A DNA stretch of 5,416 bases from Clostridiales bacterium (GTDB lineage: Bacteria > Bacillota > Clostridia > Oscillospirales > Butyricicoccaceae). Both the position numbers and the translations under genes were made by a program. This document shows positions 1 to 5,416 of the stretch, one piece after another. Location of the stretch: assembly GCA_019420045.1 (NCBI GenBank), contig JAHZHY010000083.1, forward strand, positions 288-5,703. Reading direction: 5' to 3'. The notes below the pieces were generated by a model. It did no database searches. It had not been told where the DNA came from and saw only the letters and a program-made list of their open reading frames with translations. How positions within the stretch are numbered: the first letter of the stretch is position 1; each line of letters opens with the position of its first letter.

Positions 1-461
1 TGGGCCGTCCGCTGCTTTATGACATGGAGGATTGCCGGCGGGCGGCCGAAGCGCTGTTGGAGGATTTTTTCCCGGAAGAGGGGGAGGCTCTGGTGTTCAT
101 GGGCCATGGCACCGAGCATCCGGCCAACGCTGTTTATCCGGCTATTGGTTATATTTTCCACCTGCTGGGCCGGAAGGATGTGTTTGTGGGCACTGTGGAG
201 GGCTGGCCCCAGGGAGAGGATGTGCTGGCGCAGGTGCAGAAGGCAGGTTTCCGCCGGGTGCTGCTGGCTCCCATGATGCTGGTGGCCGGGGATCACGCCC
301 GCAACGACATGGCTGGGGAAGAAGACAGCTGGAAGGCGCTGTTTGAGAAGGCCGGGCTTTCGGTGCGCTGCGCCCTGCGTGGGATGGGCGAAATTTCCGC
401 CGTCCGGCAAATCTATGTGGATCATTGCCGAAAAATTCTTGAGACCAGGGAGCAGGCATAG
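1..461 (+). CDS. cbiK: Sirohydrochlorin cobaltochelatase CbiK, C-terminal part (5' end cut by window)
   Basis: This class II chelatase inserts Co2+ into sirohydrochlorin to give cobalt-sirohydrochlorin, the committing step of the anaerobic B12 route. The reading frame is open from base 3 (GRPLLYD...) to the TAG at 459-461, giving about 152 residues. Enterobacterial CbiK is about 264 residues, so roughly the C-terminal 60% is present. The fragment carries the family motif MGHGTEHPAN, whose first His (105-107) matches a metal-binding active-site His of CbiK. A second motif, APMMLVAGDHARNDMAG, has its His at 294-296 and matches the other one. GTVEG (residues 63-67 of the visible fragment) is also typical of the family. 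The N-terminus is outside the window, so a signal peptide, known in some periplasmic CbiK homologues, cannot be excluded. The ATG at 24 is internal and is not the true start. cbiD follows after 37 nt. The N-terminal half could not be checked; the family call is firm. Confidence 0.95.
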   Translation, partial: GRPLLYDMEDCRRAAEALLEDFFPEEGEALVFMGHGTEHPANAVYPAIGYIFHLLGRKDVFVGTVEGWPQGEDVLAQVQKAGFRRVLLAPMMLVAGDHARNDMAGEEDSWKALFEKAGLSVRCALRGMGEISAVRQIYVDHCRKILETREQA

Positions 462-498
462 TACAATAGAAATTGCCGAAAAAAAGGAGGGGAGCGCC
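462..498 (+). promoter_or_regulatory. cbiK-cbiD spacer with strong ribosome binding site
   Basis: This is the only real spacer in the window, 37 nt long. It contains AAGGAGGGG at 484-492, with the AGGAGG core at 485-490 and 8 nt before the cbiD ATG at 499. This near-perfect Shine-Dalgarno sequence fixes the cbiD start, rather than the in-frame ATG at 343 inside cbiK. I see no hairpin followed by a T run and no convincing -35/-10 pair, so cbiD is probably on the same transcript as cbiK. Confidence 0.85.
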
Positions 499-1635
499 AT
501 GGGTCTTGAATTATACCGCCAGGAGGGAACGAAAAAACTCCGCTGCGGCTATACCACCGGCACCTGTGCTGCTTTGGCGGCTCAGGCGGCGGCCCGGGCG
601 CTGCTGCTTCATGAGCGGCCGGAGAAGGCCACTTTGCTCACCCCCAAGGGGATAGAGGTTTCCGCCCCGGTGGAAGAACTGGAAGTGGGAGAAGACTTTG
701 CCCGCTGCGCCGTACGCAAGGATGCCGGAGACGACATCGATGTCACCGACGGCATCCTGATCTTCGCCCAGGTGCGTCCCATCCCCCAAGGGATTCAGGT
801 GGACGGCGGAAAGGGTGTGGGACGGGTGACGAAGCCCGGTCTGAACCAACCGGTGGGACAGGCTGCCATCAACCAGGTGCCCCGGCAGATGATCACCCAG
901 GCCCTTTCCCAGGTGCTGGAGGAAGGGGATCGGGCATGCGGTTTGGAGGCCATCATTTCCATTCCCCAGGGAGAGGAACTGGCCGCCAAGACCTTCAACC
1001 CCAACCTGGGCATTGTAGGAGGACTTTCGGTGCTGGGCACCAGCGGCATTGTGGAGCCCCAGAGCCTGGAGGCTTTGCGCAAGAGCATCGAAGTGGAGAT
1101 CCGGATGCACCGGGCCCAGGGGGAGAAAAATTTGATTCTAACCCCGGGAAATTACGGGGAAGCATTTATCAAAACTTATGCCCCTCTTCCCCCATGGCCC
1201 CAGGTGAAATGCGCCAACTTCATCGGCACCAGCTTGGACTACTGCGCTCAGTATGGCTATGAAAAGGTGCTGCTGGTGGGACATCTGGGGAAATTTGTCA
1301 AGCTGGCCGGAGGGGTGATGGACACCCATTCCCGTCTGGCCGATTGCCGCATGGAGATCCTGGCTGCCCACGCCGCGCTGGCCGGGGGAGAAACTTCCCT
1401 CATCGGGCAGATCATGGAAGCGGCCACCACCGATGGCGCCCTGGAACTGCTGCAGAAAGCCGGTTTGTGGGAAAAAGTCCGGCAGACCCTGCTCCATAAG
1501 ATCCAGTATCATCTGGAAAGACGGGCGGCGGGGAACTTTTCGGTGGGCGCTATTGTTTACAATAACATCCAGGGCTTTTTGGGAGAGACCTCCCAGGTGA
1601 AAGGCCTTTTGGGTTTGATGGAGGAAAAAGAATGA
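499..1635 (+). CDS. cbiD: Cobalt-precorrin-5B (C1)-methyltransferase CbiD
   Basis: CbiD transfers a methyl group from SAM to C-1 of cobalt-precorrin-5B, giving cobalt-precorrin-6A, after CbiG has opened the lactone. The 378-residue product is almost exactly the length of Salmonella CbiD (379). Motifs in order: GYTTGTCAALAA at residues 17-28, near the N-terminus as in the family; DAGDDIDVTDG at 75-85; a glycine-rich GIVGG...GTSGIV ending at about 185; TPGNYGE at 215-221; and GHLGKFVKLAGG at 261-272, followed by the family's DTHS. CbiD is not a member of the tetrapyrrole methylase fold used by CbiL, CbiF and CbiH. The ATG at 499 was chosen for its strong ribosome binding site and for placing GYTTG at the expected distance; starting at 343 would add 52 residues read out of frame from cbiK. 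The stop TGA overlaps the cbiL ATG by 4 nt. No key motif is missing. Confidence 0.97.
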   Translation: MGLELYRQEGTKKLRCGYTTGTCAALAAQAAARALLLHERPEKATLLTPKGIEVSAPVEELEVGEDFARCAVRKDAGDDIDVTDGILIFAQVRPIPQGIQVDGGKGVGRVTKPGLNQPVGQAAINQVPRQMITQALSQVLEEGDRACGLEAIISIPQGEELAAKTFNPNLGIVGGLSVLGTSGIVEPQSLEALRKSIEVEIRMHRAQGEKNLILTPGNYGEAFIKTYAPLPPWPQVKCANFIGTSLDYCAQYGYEKVLLVGHLGKFVKLAGGVMDTHSRLADCRMEILAAHAALAGGETSLIGQIMEAATTDGALELLQKAGLWEKVRQTLLHKIQYHLERRAAGNFSVGAIVYNNIQGFLGETSQVKGLLGLMEEKE

Positions 1636-2321
1636 AAAAAGGTACCTTTTACGGAGTGGGCGTCGGCCCGGGAGATCCGGAGCTGCTGACCCTCAAGGCC
1701 ATCCGGGCCATGGAGCATTGCCCGGTGATCGCCGCTCCCGAGACCCGGGGAGAAAAGACGCTGGCCCTGGACATTGCCCGGGGAGCGGTGGATCTTTCCA
1801 GTAAGACCATTCTCACTTTGGAATTTCTCATGACCCGGGACAAGCAAAAGCTGGAGGAGAGCCACAGGGCCCAGGCCCGGGCTGTGATGGAATACCTGGA
1901 TCAGGGGCAGGATGTGGCCATGCTCAATCTGGGGGATGTGTCCATCTATTCCACCTTCAGCTATCTGCTGGAGATCATCAAAGGGGCGGGGTATGAGACA
2001 GAAGTGATTCCCGGCGTGCCCAGTTTCTGTGCCGTGGCGGCTCTGCTGCAGCAGAGCCTTACCGTCATGCGCCAGCCGCTGCACATCATTCCCGGCGGCC
2101 ACGGCAATCTGGAAGAGCACCTGTCCCTGCCGGGCACCAAGGTGCTGATGAAATCGGGAAAAAGCCTGCCGGAGGTGCGGGAGACCCTGGACAAGCTGGG
2201 GCTTTCCCACAAGGCCTCCCTGGTGCAGAACTGCGGCCTTCCCGATGAGAAGGTCTGCCGGGATCTGGCGGAGGGCATTCCCGAAGCCGGCTATTTCACC
2301 ACCATTGTAATAAAGGAGTGA
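1632..2321 (+). CDS. cbiL: Cobalt-factor II / precorrin-2 C20-methyltransferase CbiL
   Basis: CbiL is a SAM-dependent methylase that methylates C-20 of cobalt-sirohydrochlorin (cobalt-factor II), the first step after cobalt insertion. The product has 229 residues, normal for the family, with the two-domain tetrapyrrole methylase fold. Visible motifs are the N-terminal GVGVGPGDPELLT at 8-20, the CbiL/CobI-type GDVSIYSTFSY at 101-111, PGVPSFC at 127-133, and a later QPLHIIPGG. The YSTF signature separates C20 methylases from C11 (CbiF) and C17 (CbiH) paralogues, which are both present nearby. The ATG at 1632 overlaps the cbiD stop (ATGA) and has GGAGGA at 1620-1625, 6 nt upstream. Next to CbiK and CbiD the substrate is expected to be the cobalt form rather than metal-free precorrin-2, although sequence alone does not prove that preference. 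cbiE and cbiT, often found between cbiD and cbiL, are missing here. Confidence 0.96.
   Translation: MKKGTFYGVGVGPGDPELLTLKAIRAMEHCPVIAAPETRGEKTLALDIARGAVDLSSKTILTLEFLMTRDKQKLEESHRAQARAVMEYLDQGQDVAMLNLGDVSIYSTFSYLLEIIKGAGYETEVIPGVPSFCAVAALLQQSLTVMRQPLHIIPGGHGNLEEHLSLPGTKVLMKSGKSLPEVRETLDKLGLSHKASLVQNCGLPDEKVCRDLAEGIPEAGYFTTIVIKE
2312..2318 (+). promoter_or_regulatory. Ribosome binding site deciding the cbiF start
   Basis: AAAGGAG lies at the end of cbiL, with 8 nt before the ATG at 2327. The upstream GTG at 2318 shares its first G with this motif and therefore cannot use it. This places the cbiF start at 2327, 5 nt after the cbiL stop. Confidence 0.75.
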
Positions 2322-2326
2322 GGAAG

Positions 2327-3085
2327 ATGATCTCCATTGTAGGAGCGGGCTCCGGCGCCGCCGATCTGATCACCGTCCGGGGAGCCCGTCTGCTGGGCCA
2401 GGCCGATGTGATCGTCTATGCAGGCAGTCTGGTCAATCCCCAGCTGCTTTCCTATGCCAAAGAAGGCTGCGAGATCCACAACAGCGCCAAAATGACCCTG
2501 GAAGAAGTGGTGGATGTGATGGCCAAAGCCCATTTTCTAGGGCAGAATGTGGTGCGGCTTCACACCGGAGACCCCTCTATCTATGGGGCCATCCGGGAGC
2601 AGATGGACGCCCTGCGGCAAAAGAATATCCCCTTTGAGGTGGTGCCCGGCGTGTCCAGTTTCTGCGGGGCCGCCGCCGCATTACAGGCGGAATACACCCT
2701 GCCCGGGGTGAGCCAGACGGTGATCATCACCAGAGCCGCCGGGCGCACGCCGGTACCGGAAAAGGAGAATATCCGCTCTCTGGCCGCGCATCGGGCCACC
2801 ATGGCCATTTTCCTGTCGGCAGGGCTTCTGGAGCAGCTGACAGAGGACCTGGTGGAGGGCGGATATCCGCCGGAAACCCCGGCGGCCATCGTCTACAAGG
2901 CCACCTGGCCCGACGAGAAGGTGTGCATCTGTCAGGTGAGCACCCTGGCGGAGACCGCCCAGAAAGAGGGCATCAACAAGACTGCGTTGATCCTGGTGGG
3001 TGATTTCCTGGGACAGCAATATGACCGCTCCCTGCTCTATCACCCCAATTTCACCACCGGTTTCCGGGAAGGCAAAAAGCAGTGA
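2327..3085 (+). CDS. cbiF: Cobalt-precorrin-4 C11-methyltransferase CbiF
   Basis: CbiF methylates C-11 of cobalt-precorrin-4 to form cobalt-precorrin-5A, the substrate of CbiG encoded directly downstream. The product from the ATG at 2327 has 252 residues, the usual size. Family features are an N-terminal SAM-site loop GAGSGAADLIT at 6-16, VIVYAGSLVNP about 20 residues later (typical of CbiF/CobM), LHTGDPSIYGA around 79-88, PGVSSFCGAAAALQAEYTLPG starting at 107 and a TRAAGRTPVP segment. The YAGSLV and GDPSIYGA signatures identify it as the C11 rather than the C20 or C17 enzyme. Oddly, the loop reads GAGSGA where most tetrapyrrole methylases have GxGPGD, so the proline is replaced by serine and the aspartate by alanine. 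Alanine there is familiar in CbiF of Clostridia; the serine is less so. A GTG at 2318 would add only MRK. The stop overlaps the cbiG GTG. Confidence 0.96.
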   Translation: MISIVGAGSGAADLITVRGARLLGQADVIVYAGSLVNPQLLSYAKEGCEIHNSAKMTLEEVVDVMAKAHFLGQNVVRLHTGDPSIYGAIREQMDALRQKNIPFEVVPGVSSFCGAAAALQAEYTLPGVSQTVIITRAAGRTPVPEKENIRSLAAHRATMAIFLSAGLLEQLTEDLVEGGYPPETPAAIVYKATWPDEKVCICQVSTLAETAQKEGINKTALILVGDFLGQQYDRSLLYHPNFTTGFREGKKQ

Positions 3086-4095
3086 AAGGGGCCATCATCG
3101 CCTTCACCCAGCGGGGAATGGAAACCGGCGAGCGTTTGAGGAAAGGGCTGGAGGAAAAGGGCATCTGCTGCACTCTGGCTCGTGGTGGAAAGGAAAACCC
3201 TCTGCACCAATGGACAAAGGAGCATTTTACAGACTGCGGCCTGTTGGTCTATGTGGGGGCGGCGGGCATCGCCCTGCGGGCGGTGGCGCCGTTTGTGCAG
3301 GACAAGACCCGGGACCCGGCGGTGCTCTGTTGTGACGAAGGGGGGCGCTATGCCATCCCTCTGCTGTCCGGGCACATCGGCGGCTGCAACCGCATCGCTT
3401 TGTGGGCCGGGGAGATACTGGGTGCCCAGCCCATCCTCACCACCGCCACCGATGGCCGGGGGCTTTTTGCCGTGGATACCTGGGCCACCCGGCAGGGACT
3501 TTCCATCCTCAATCCCAAAGCCATCAAAAGGGTGTCCTCCCGGCTTCTGGATGGGAAGGAAGTGGTCCTGTGGAGCGATTTTCCCTGGAAGGGAAACCTG
3601 CCCCAAGGGGTGGTGCAGGGAGAAAAGGGGCCCTGCCACATCCGCATCACCGGCCGGAAGGGGGACTGGGGTGAGGCGCTGGTTCTTTGTCCGCCTTTGG
3701 TAATTGCGGGAATTGGCTGCCGCAGAGGCACGCCAGAAAAAAGCATCCACAAGGCTGTGGATAATGCTCTTGGCCAGGCGGGACTGTATCCCCAAAGCCT
3801 TCAGAAAGTGGCCAGCATTGATTTGAAAAAAGAGGAGCCGGGGCTTGTGGCTTTTTGCCAAAGCCGAGGGGTTCCTTTTGTCACATATTCCCCGGAAGAG
3901 CTGGGGGCCCTGGAAGGGGACTTTACCCCTTCGGCCTTTGTGCAGAAGGTCACCGGGGTCAATAATGTGTGCGAGCGGGCGGCGTTGATGGAAGGCGGTC
4001 GTCTGATTCTGCACAAACAGGCCGGGGAGGGCGTCACGGTGGCCCTCAGCCTGGGAGAATGTATTTTGGATTTTGCAAAGGGGGAAGAGCCATGA
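3082..4095 (+). CDS. cbiG: Cobalt-precorrin-5A hydrolase CbiG
   Basis: CbiG opens the ring-A delta-lactone of cobalt-precorrin-5A and releases the C20 carbon with its methyl as acetaldehyde, giving cobalt-precorrin-5B for CbiD. It is a marker of the anaerobic route. The 337 residues are close to Salmonella CbiG (about 351). The N-terminal domain shows VGAAGIALRAVAP (58-70), DPAV (78-81), DEGGRYAIPLLSGHIGGCN (85-103) and TTATDG (120-125). The C-terminal domain shows GIGCRRGT (210-217) and GVNNVCERAAL (292-302). The start is a GTG overlapping the cbiF stop (GTGA), with GGGAAGG at 3066-3072 placed 9 nt upstream; no ATG gives a full N-terminal domain. The segment between the two domains (about 150-205) is variable in the family. 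The N-terminal domain is cysteine-rich, and the usual GGAN is GGCN here. The stop overlaps the cbiH ATG. Confidence 0.95.
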   Translation: MKGAIIAFTQRGMETGERLRKGLEEKGICCTLARGGKENPLHQWTKEHFTDCGLLVYVGAAGIALRAVAPFVQDKTRDPAVLCCDEGGRYAIPLLSGHIGGCNRIALWAGEILGAQPILTTATDGRGLFAVDTWATRQGLSILNPKAIKRVSSRLLDGKEVVLWSDFPWKGNLPQGVVQGEKGPCHIRITGRKGDWGEALVLCPPLVIAGIGCRRGTPEKSIHKAVDNALGQAGLYPQSLQKVASIDLKKEEPGLVAFCQSRGVPFVTYSPEELGALEGDFTPSAFVQKVTGVNNVCERAALMEGGRLILHKQAGEGVTVALSLGECILDFAKGEEP

Positions 4096-4829
4096 AAAAG
4101 CTCTATATCGTAGGTTTGGGGCCGGGAGACGGGGAGTTCATCACCCCCCAGGCCCGAAAGGCCCTGGAAGACAGCCAGGTGATCTGCGGCTATACCGTTT
4201 ATATCGATCTCATCGCCGAAAGCTGTCAGGGAAAGGAGATTCTGACCACACCCATGACCAAGGAATTGGAGCGGTGCCGCATGGCTCTGGAGCGGGCGGC
4301 GGATGGACAGACCACCGCCATGGTGTGCAGCGGAGATGCCGGGGTTTATGGCATGGCTGGGCCGATTCTGGAGCTGAGCCCGGAATATCCTCAGGTGGAA
4401 ATCGAAGTGGTGCCGGGCATCACCGCCGCTCTCAGCGGCGGGGCGGTGCTGGGCGCACCCCTCACCCACGACTTTGCCATTATTTCCCTCAGCGATCTGC
4501 TCACCCCCTGGGAGACCATTGAAAAGCGGCTCCACTGTGCTTCGGAGGCCGATTTTGTCCTGTGCATCTACAATCCCCGCAGCAAGAAGCGGGCCGACCA
4601 TCTGATGAAGGCCTGCGACATCGTCATGGAGCACCGGGATGAAAACACGGTGTGCGGCATTGTGCGCAACATCGGCCGGGAAGGCCAGGAGCATAAGCTG
4701 ATGACTCTGCGCCAGCTGCGGGATGAGCCGGTGGACATGTTCACCACAGTGTTTATCGGAAATTCGGCCACCAAGGCTTTGGGGGATAAAATGGTCACCC
4801 CCCGGGGCTATGAAAACAAAAAAAGATGA
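4092..4829 (+). CDS. cbiH: Cobalt-factor III / precorrin-3B C17-methyltransferase CbiH
   Basis: CbiH methylates C-17 of cobalt-factor III and drives ring contraction, yielding cobalt-precorrin-4 for CbiF. The product has 245 residues, the size of single-domain CbiH/CobJ; there is no extra C-terminal ferredoxin or CobG-like domain. Motifs are GLGPGDGEFITP from residue 8, ICGYTVYIDL further along (typical of C17 enzymes), SGDAGVYGMAG at 80-90, PGITAALSGGA at 108-118, ISLSDLLTPW, YNPRSKKR at 160-167, and VTPRGYE near the end. SDLLTPW and YNPRS separate it from the C11 and C20 paralogues. The ATG overlaps the cbiG stop (ATGA) and is preceded by a GGGGGA stretch at 4080-4085. It ends in a lysine-rich tail encoded by an A-rich run, and its TGA overlaps the cbiJ ATG. 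Confidence 0.96.
   Translation: MKKLYIVGLGPGDGEFITPQARKALEDSQVICGYTVYIDLIAESCQGKEILTTPMTKELERCRMALERAADGQTTAMVCSGDAGVYGMAGPILELSPEYPQVEIEVVPGITAALSGGAVLGAPLTHDFAIISLSDLLTPWETIEKRLHCASEADFVLCIYNPRSKKRADHLMKACDIVMEHRDENTVCGIVRNIGREGQEHKLMTLRQLRDEPVDMFTTVFIGNSATKALGDKMVTPRGYENKKR
4817..4829 (+). promoter_or_regulatory. cbiH-cbiJ overlap without ribosome binding site (probable translational coupling)
   Basis: The cbiH stop and cbiJ start overlap as ATGA at 4826-4829. The 20 nt upstream are nearly all A, including a run of seven A at 4818-4824, and contain no GGAGG-like sequence, unlike the other junctions. Start of cbiJ therefore probably depends on ribosomes ending on cbiH (termination-reinitiation). 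A -1 slip on the A run is an alternative, described in the findings. The overlap and the lack of a site are seen directly; the mechanism is inferred. Confidence 0.5.
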
Positions 4830-5416
4830 AAAAGCTGCTGATCTTTGCGGGCACCACCGAGGGGCGGATGCTGGCCCAGACCATGGCGGAAAAGGGGTTT
4901 TTGATCACAGCATCGGTGGCCACCGGCTATGGCCGGGAAGTGCTGCCCCAGGGGGAGAACCTGACCGTTCTCACCGGAAGGCTGGACGAAGGGGCCATGG
5001 AAGAGCTGCTGGAAAAGGGAGGGTTCTGCCAGGTGGTGGACGCCACCCATCCCTATGCCCAGGATGTGACCCGGAACATCCGCCAGGCTTGCGAAAAGGC
5101 GGGAACACCCTACCTTCGTCTGTTGCGGCCGGGGAGCCTTTTGCCCCTAGATGCCGTGCAGGCAAATGATACCAAAGAAGCGGCCCGGCTGCTGGAAGAT
5201 ATGCCGGGAAATGTGCTGCTCACCACCGGCAGCAAGGAACTGAGCGTGTTTGCTTCGGTCACCGGGTTCCAAAGCCGGTTTTTCGCCCGGATGCTTCCCA
5301 TGGGAACGGCTGTGGAAGAAGCGGCGGCCCTGGGTCTGCCCCGAGGGCATATCATCGCCATGCAGGGGCCTTTTACCAAAGAGCTGAATGTGGCCCTCAT
5401 TCACCAGTATCACATC
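4826..5416 (+). CDS. cbiJ: Cobalt-precorrin-6A reductase CbiJ, N-terminal part (3' end cut by window)
   Basis: CbiJ reduces cobalt-precorrin-6A to cobalt-precorrin-6B with a nicotinamide cofactor. The frame is open from the ATG at 4826 to the window edge with no stop, giving 197 residues of the roughly 250 expected. The N-terminus has a beta strand plus AGTTEGR (residues 8-14), the CobK/CbiJ dinucleotide-fold signature. It is followed by VATGYGREVLP, TGRLD, DATHPYA at 72-78 (very characteristic), YLRLLRP, LLTTGSKEL around 131-139, FFARMLP and MQGPFTKELN at 179-188. The next in-frame ATG (4868) would remove AGTTEGR, so 4826 is the start. The missing C-terminal part usually contains the last cofactor-domain elements. 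Fusion to a following domain such as CbiC or CbiE/T cannot be judged from this window. It logically follows CbiD in the pathway. Confidence 0.94.
   Translation, partial: MKKLLIFAGTTEGRMLAQTMAEKGFLITASVATGYGREVLPQGENLTVLTGRLDEGAMEELLEKGGFCQVVDATHPYAQDVTRNIRQACEKAGTPYLRLLRPGSLLPLDAVQANDTKEAARLLEDMPGNVLLTTGSKELSVFASVTGFQSRFFARMLPMGTAVEEAAALGLPRGHIIAMQGPFTKELNVALIHQYHI

Noticed and set aside
424..485. Direct repeat ATTGCCGAAAAA at 424-435 and 472-483, 48 nt apart, at the end of cbiK and in the spacer
   Set aside because: A pair of identical 12-mers is expected about once by chance in a window of this size, and this one is A-rich. No third copy or symmetric structure was seen, so it is not called an operator or array.
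343..498. In-frame upstream ATG that would extend cbiD by 52 residues into cbiK
   Set aside because: The added residues are cbiK read in another frame. The ATG at 499 has an excellent ribosome binding site and gives the normal family length.
511..1110. 199-codon minus-strand open frame opposite cbiD (and similar ones at 1557-2210 and 3801-4694)
   Set aside because: All lie opposite strongly conserved cobalamin genes, have low-complexity His/Pro/Gly/Gln-rich translations, and fit antisense shadows.
2318..2329. GTG at 2318 as the cbiF start, overlapping the cbiL stop (GTGA) like the other junctions
   Set aside because: This GTG begins within the AAAGGAG ribosome binding site itself and has no better site upstream. 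The ATG at 2327 has ideal spacing and starts the protein right before the first beta strand.
3040..4014. 324-codon open frame on the minus strand opposite cbiG
   Set aside because: It is the antisense of a clearly conserved CbiG. Long antisense frames are expected in GC-rich codon usage, and its translation shows no recognisable domain.
1..5416. Search for a cobalamin riboswitch, promoter or terminator
   Set aside because: No B12-box-like sequence, hairpin with T run or convincing promoter was seen. The window lies inside the operon with almost no noncoding DNA, so such elements would be upstream or downstream.

Overview
This window is a continuous stretch of an anaerobic (early cobalt insertion) cobalamin biosynthesis operon. 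Seven genes lie head to tail on the + strand: cbiK (3' part only), cbiD, cbiL, cbiF, cbiG, cbiH and cbiJ (5' part only). Both ends of the window cut through a gene. The minus strand carries no believable gene. The only spacer longer than 5 nt is the 37 nt between cbiK and cbiD, where the cbiD ribosome binding site lies. I saw no promoter, terminator, riboswitch, tRNA, mobile element or CRISPR array.

The organism is probably a GC-rich anaerobic Firmicute of the Clostridia, such as a gut Oscillospiraceae-like bacterium. This is inference from three things: the anaerobic enzyme set (CbiK, CbiD and CbiG rather than CobG, CobF and CobN), strong AGGAGG-type ribosome binding sites, and a high-GC third codon position. 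The species cannot be fixed from the sequence alone.

Layout: cbiK fragment to 461; cbiD 499-1635; cbiL from 1632; cbiF from 2327 (the GTG at 2318 is a worse start); cbiG from a GTG at 3082; cbiH from 4092; cbiJ from 4826, running off the right edge. Four of the six junctions are 4-nt stop/start overlaps (ATGA or GTGA), and cbiL/cbiF are 5 nt apart, so translation is probably coupled all along the message.

Together the enzymes take sirohydrochlorin through cobalt insertion (CbiK), C20 methylation (CbiL), C17 methylation with ring contraction (CbiH), C11 methylation (CbiF), lactone opening with loss of the C20 fragment as acetaldehyde (CbiG), C1 methylation (CbiD) and reduction of cobalt-precorrin-6A (CbiJ). 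The next steps, CbiE/CbiT and CbiC, and the amidation steps are not in the window. cbiE and cbiT are absent from between cbiD and cbiL, a place where they often sit.

I found no convincing undescribed system. The points most worth a look are the cbiH/cbiJ junction (an A7 run, no ribosome binding site and a frame that a -1 slip would fuse), the missing cbiET, and an altered SAM-loop motif in CbiF.
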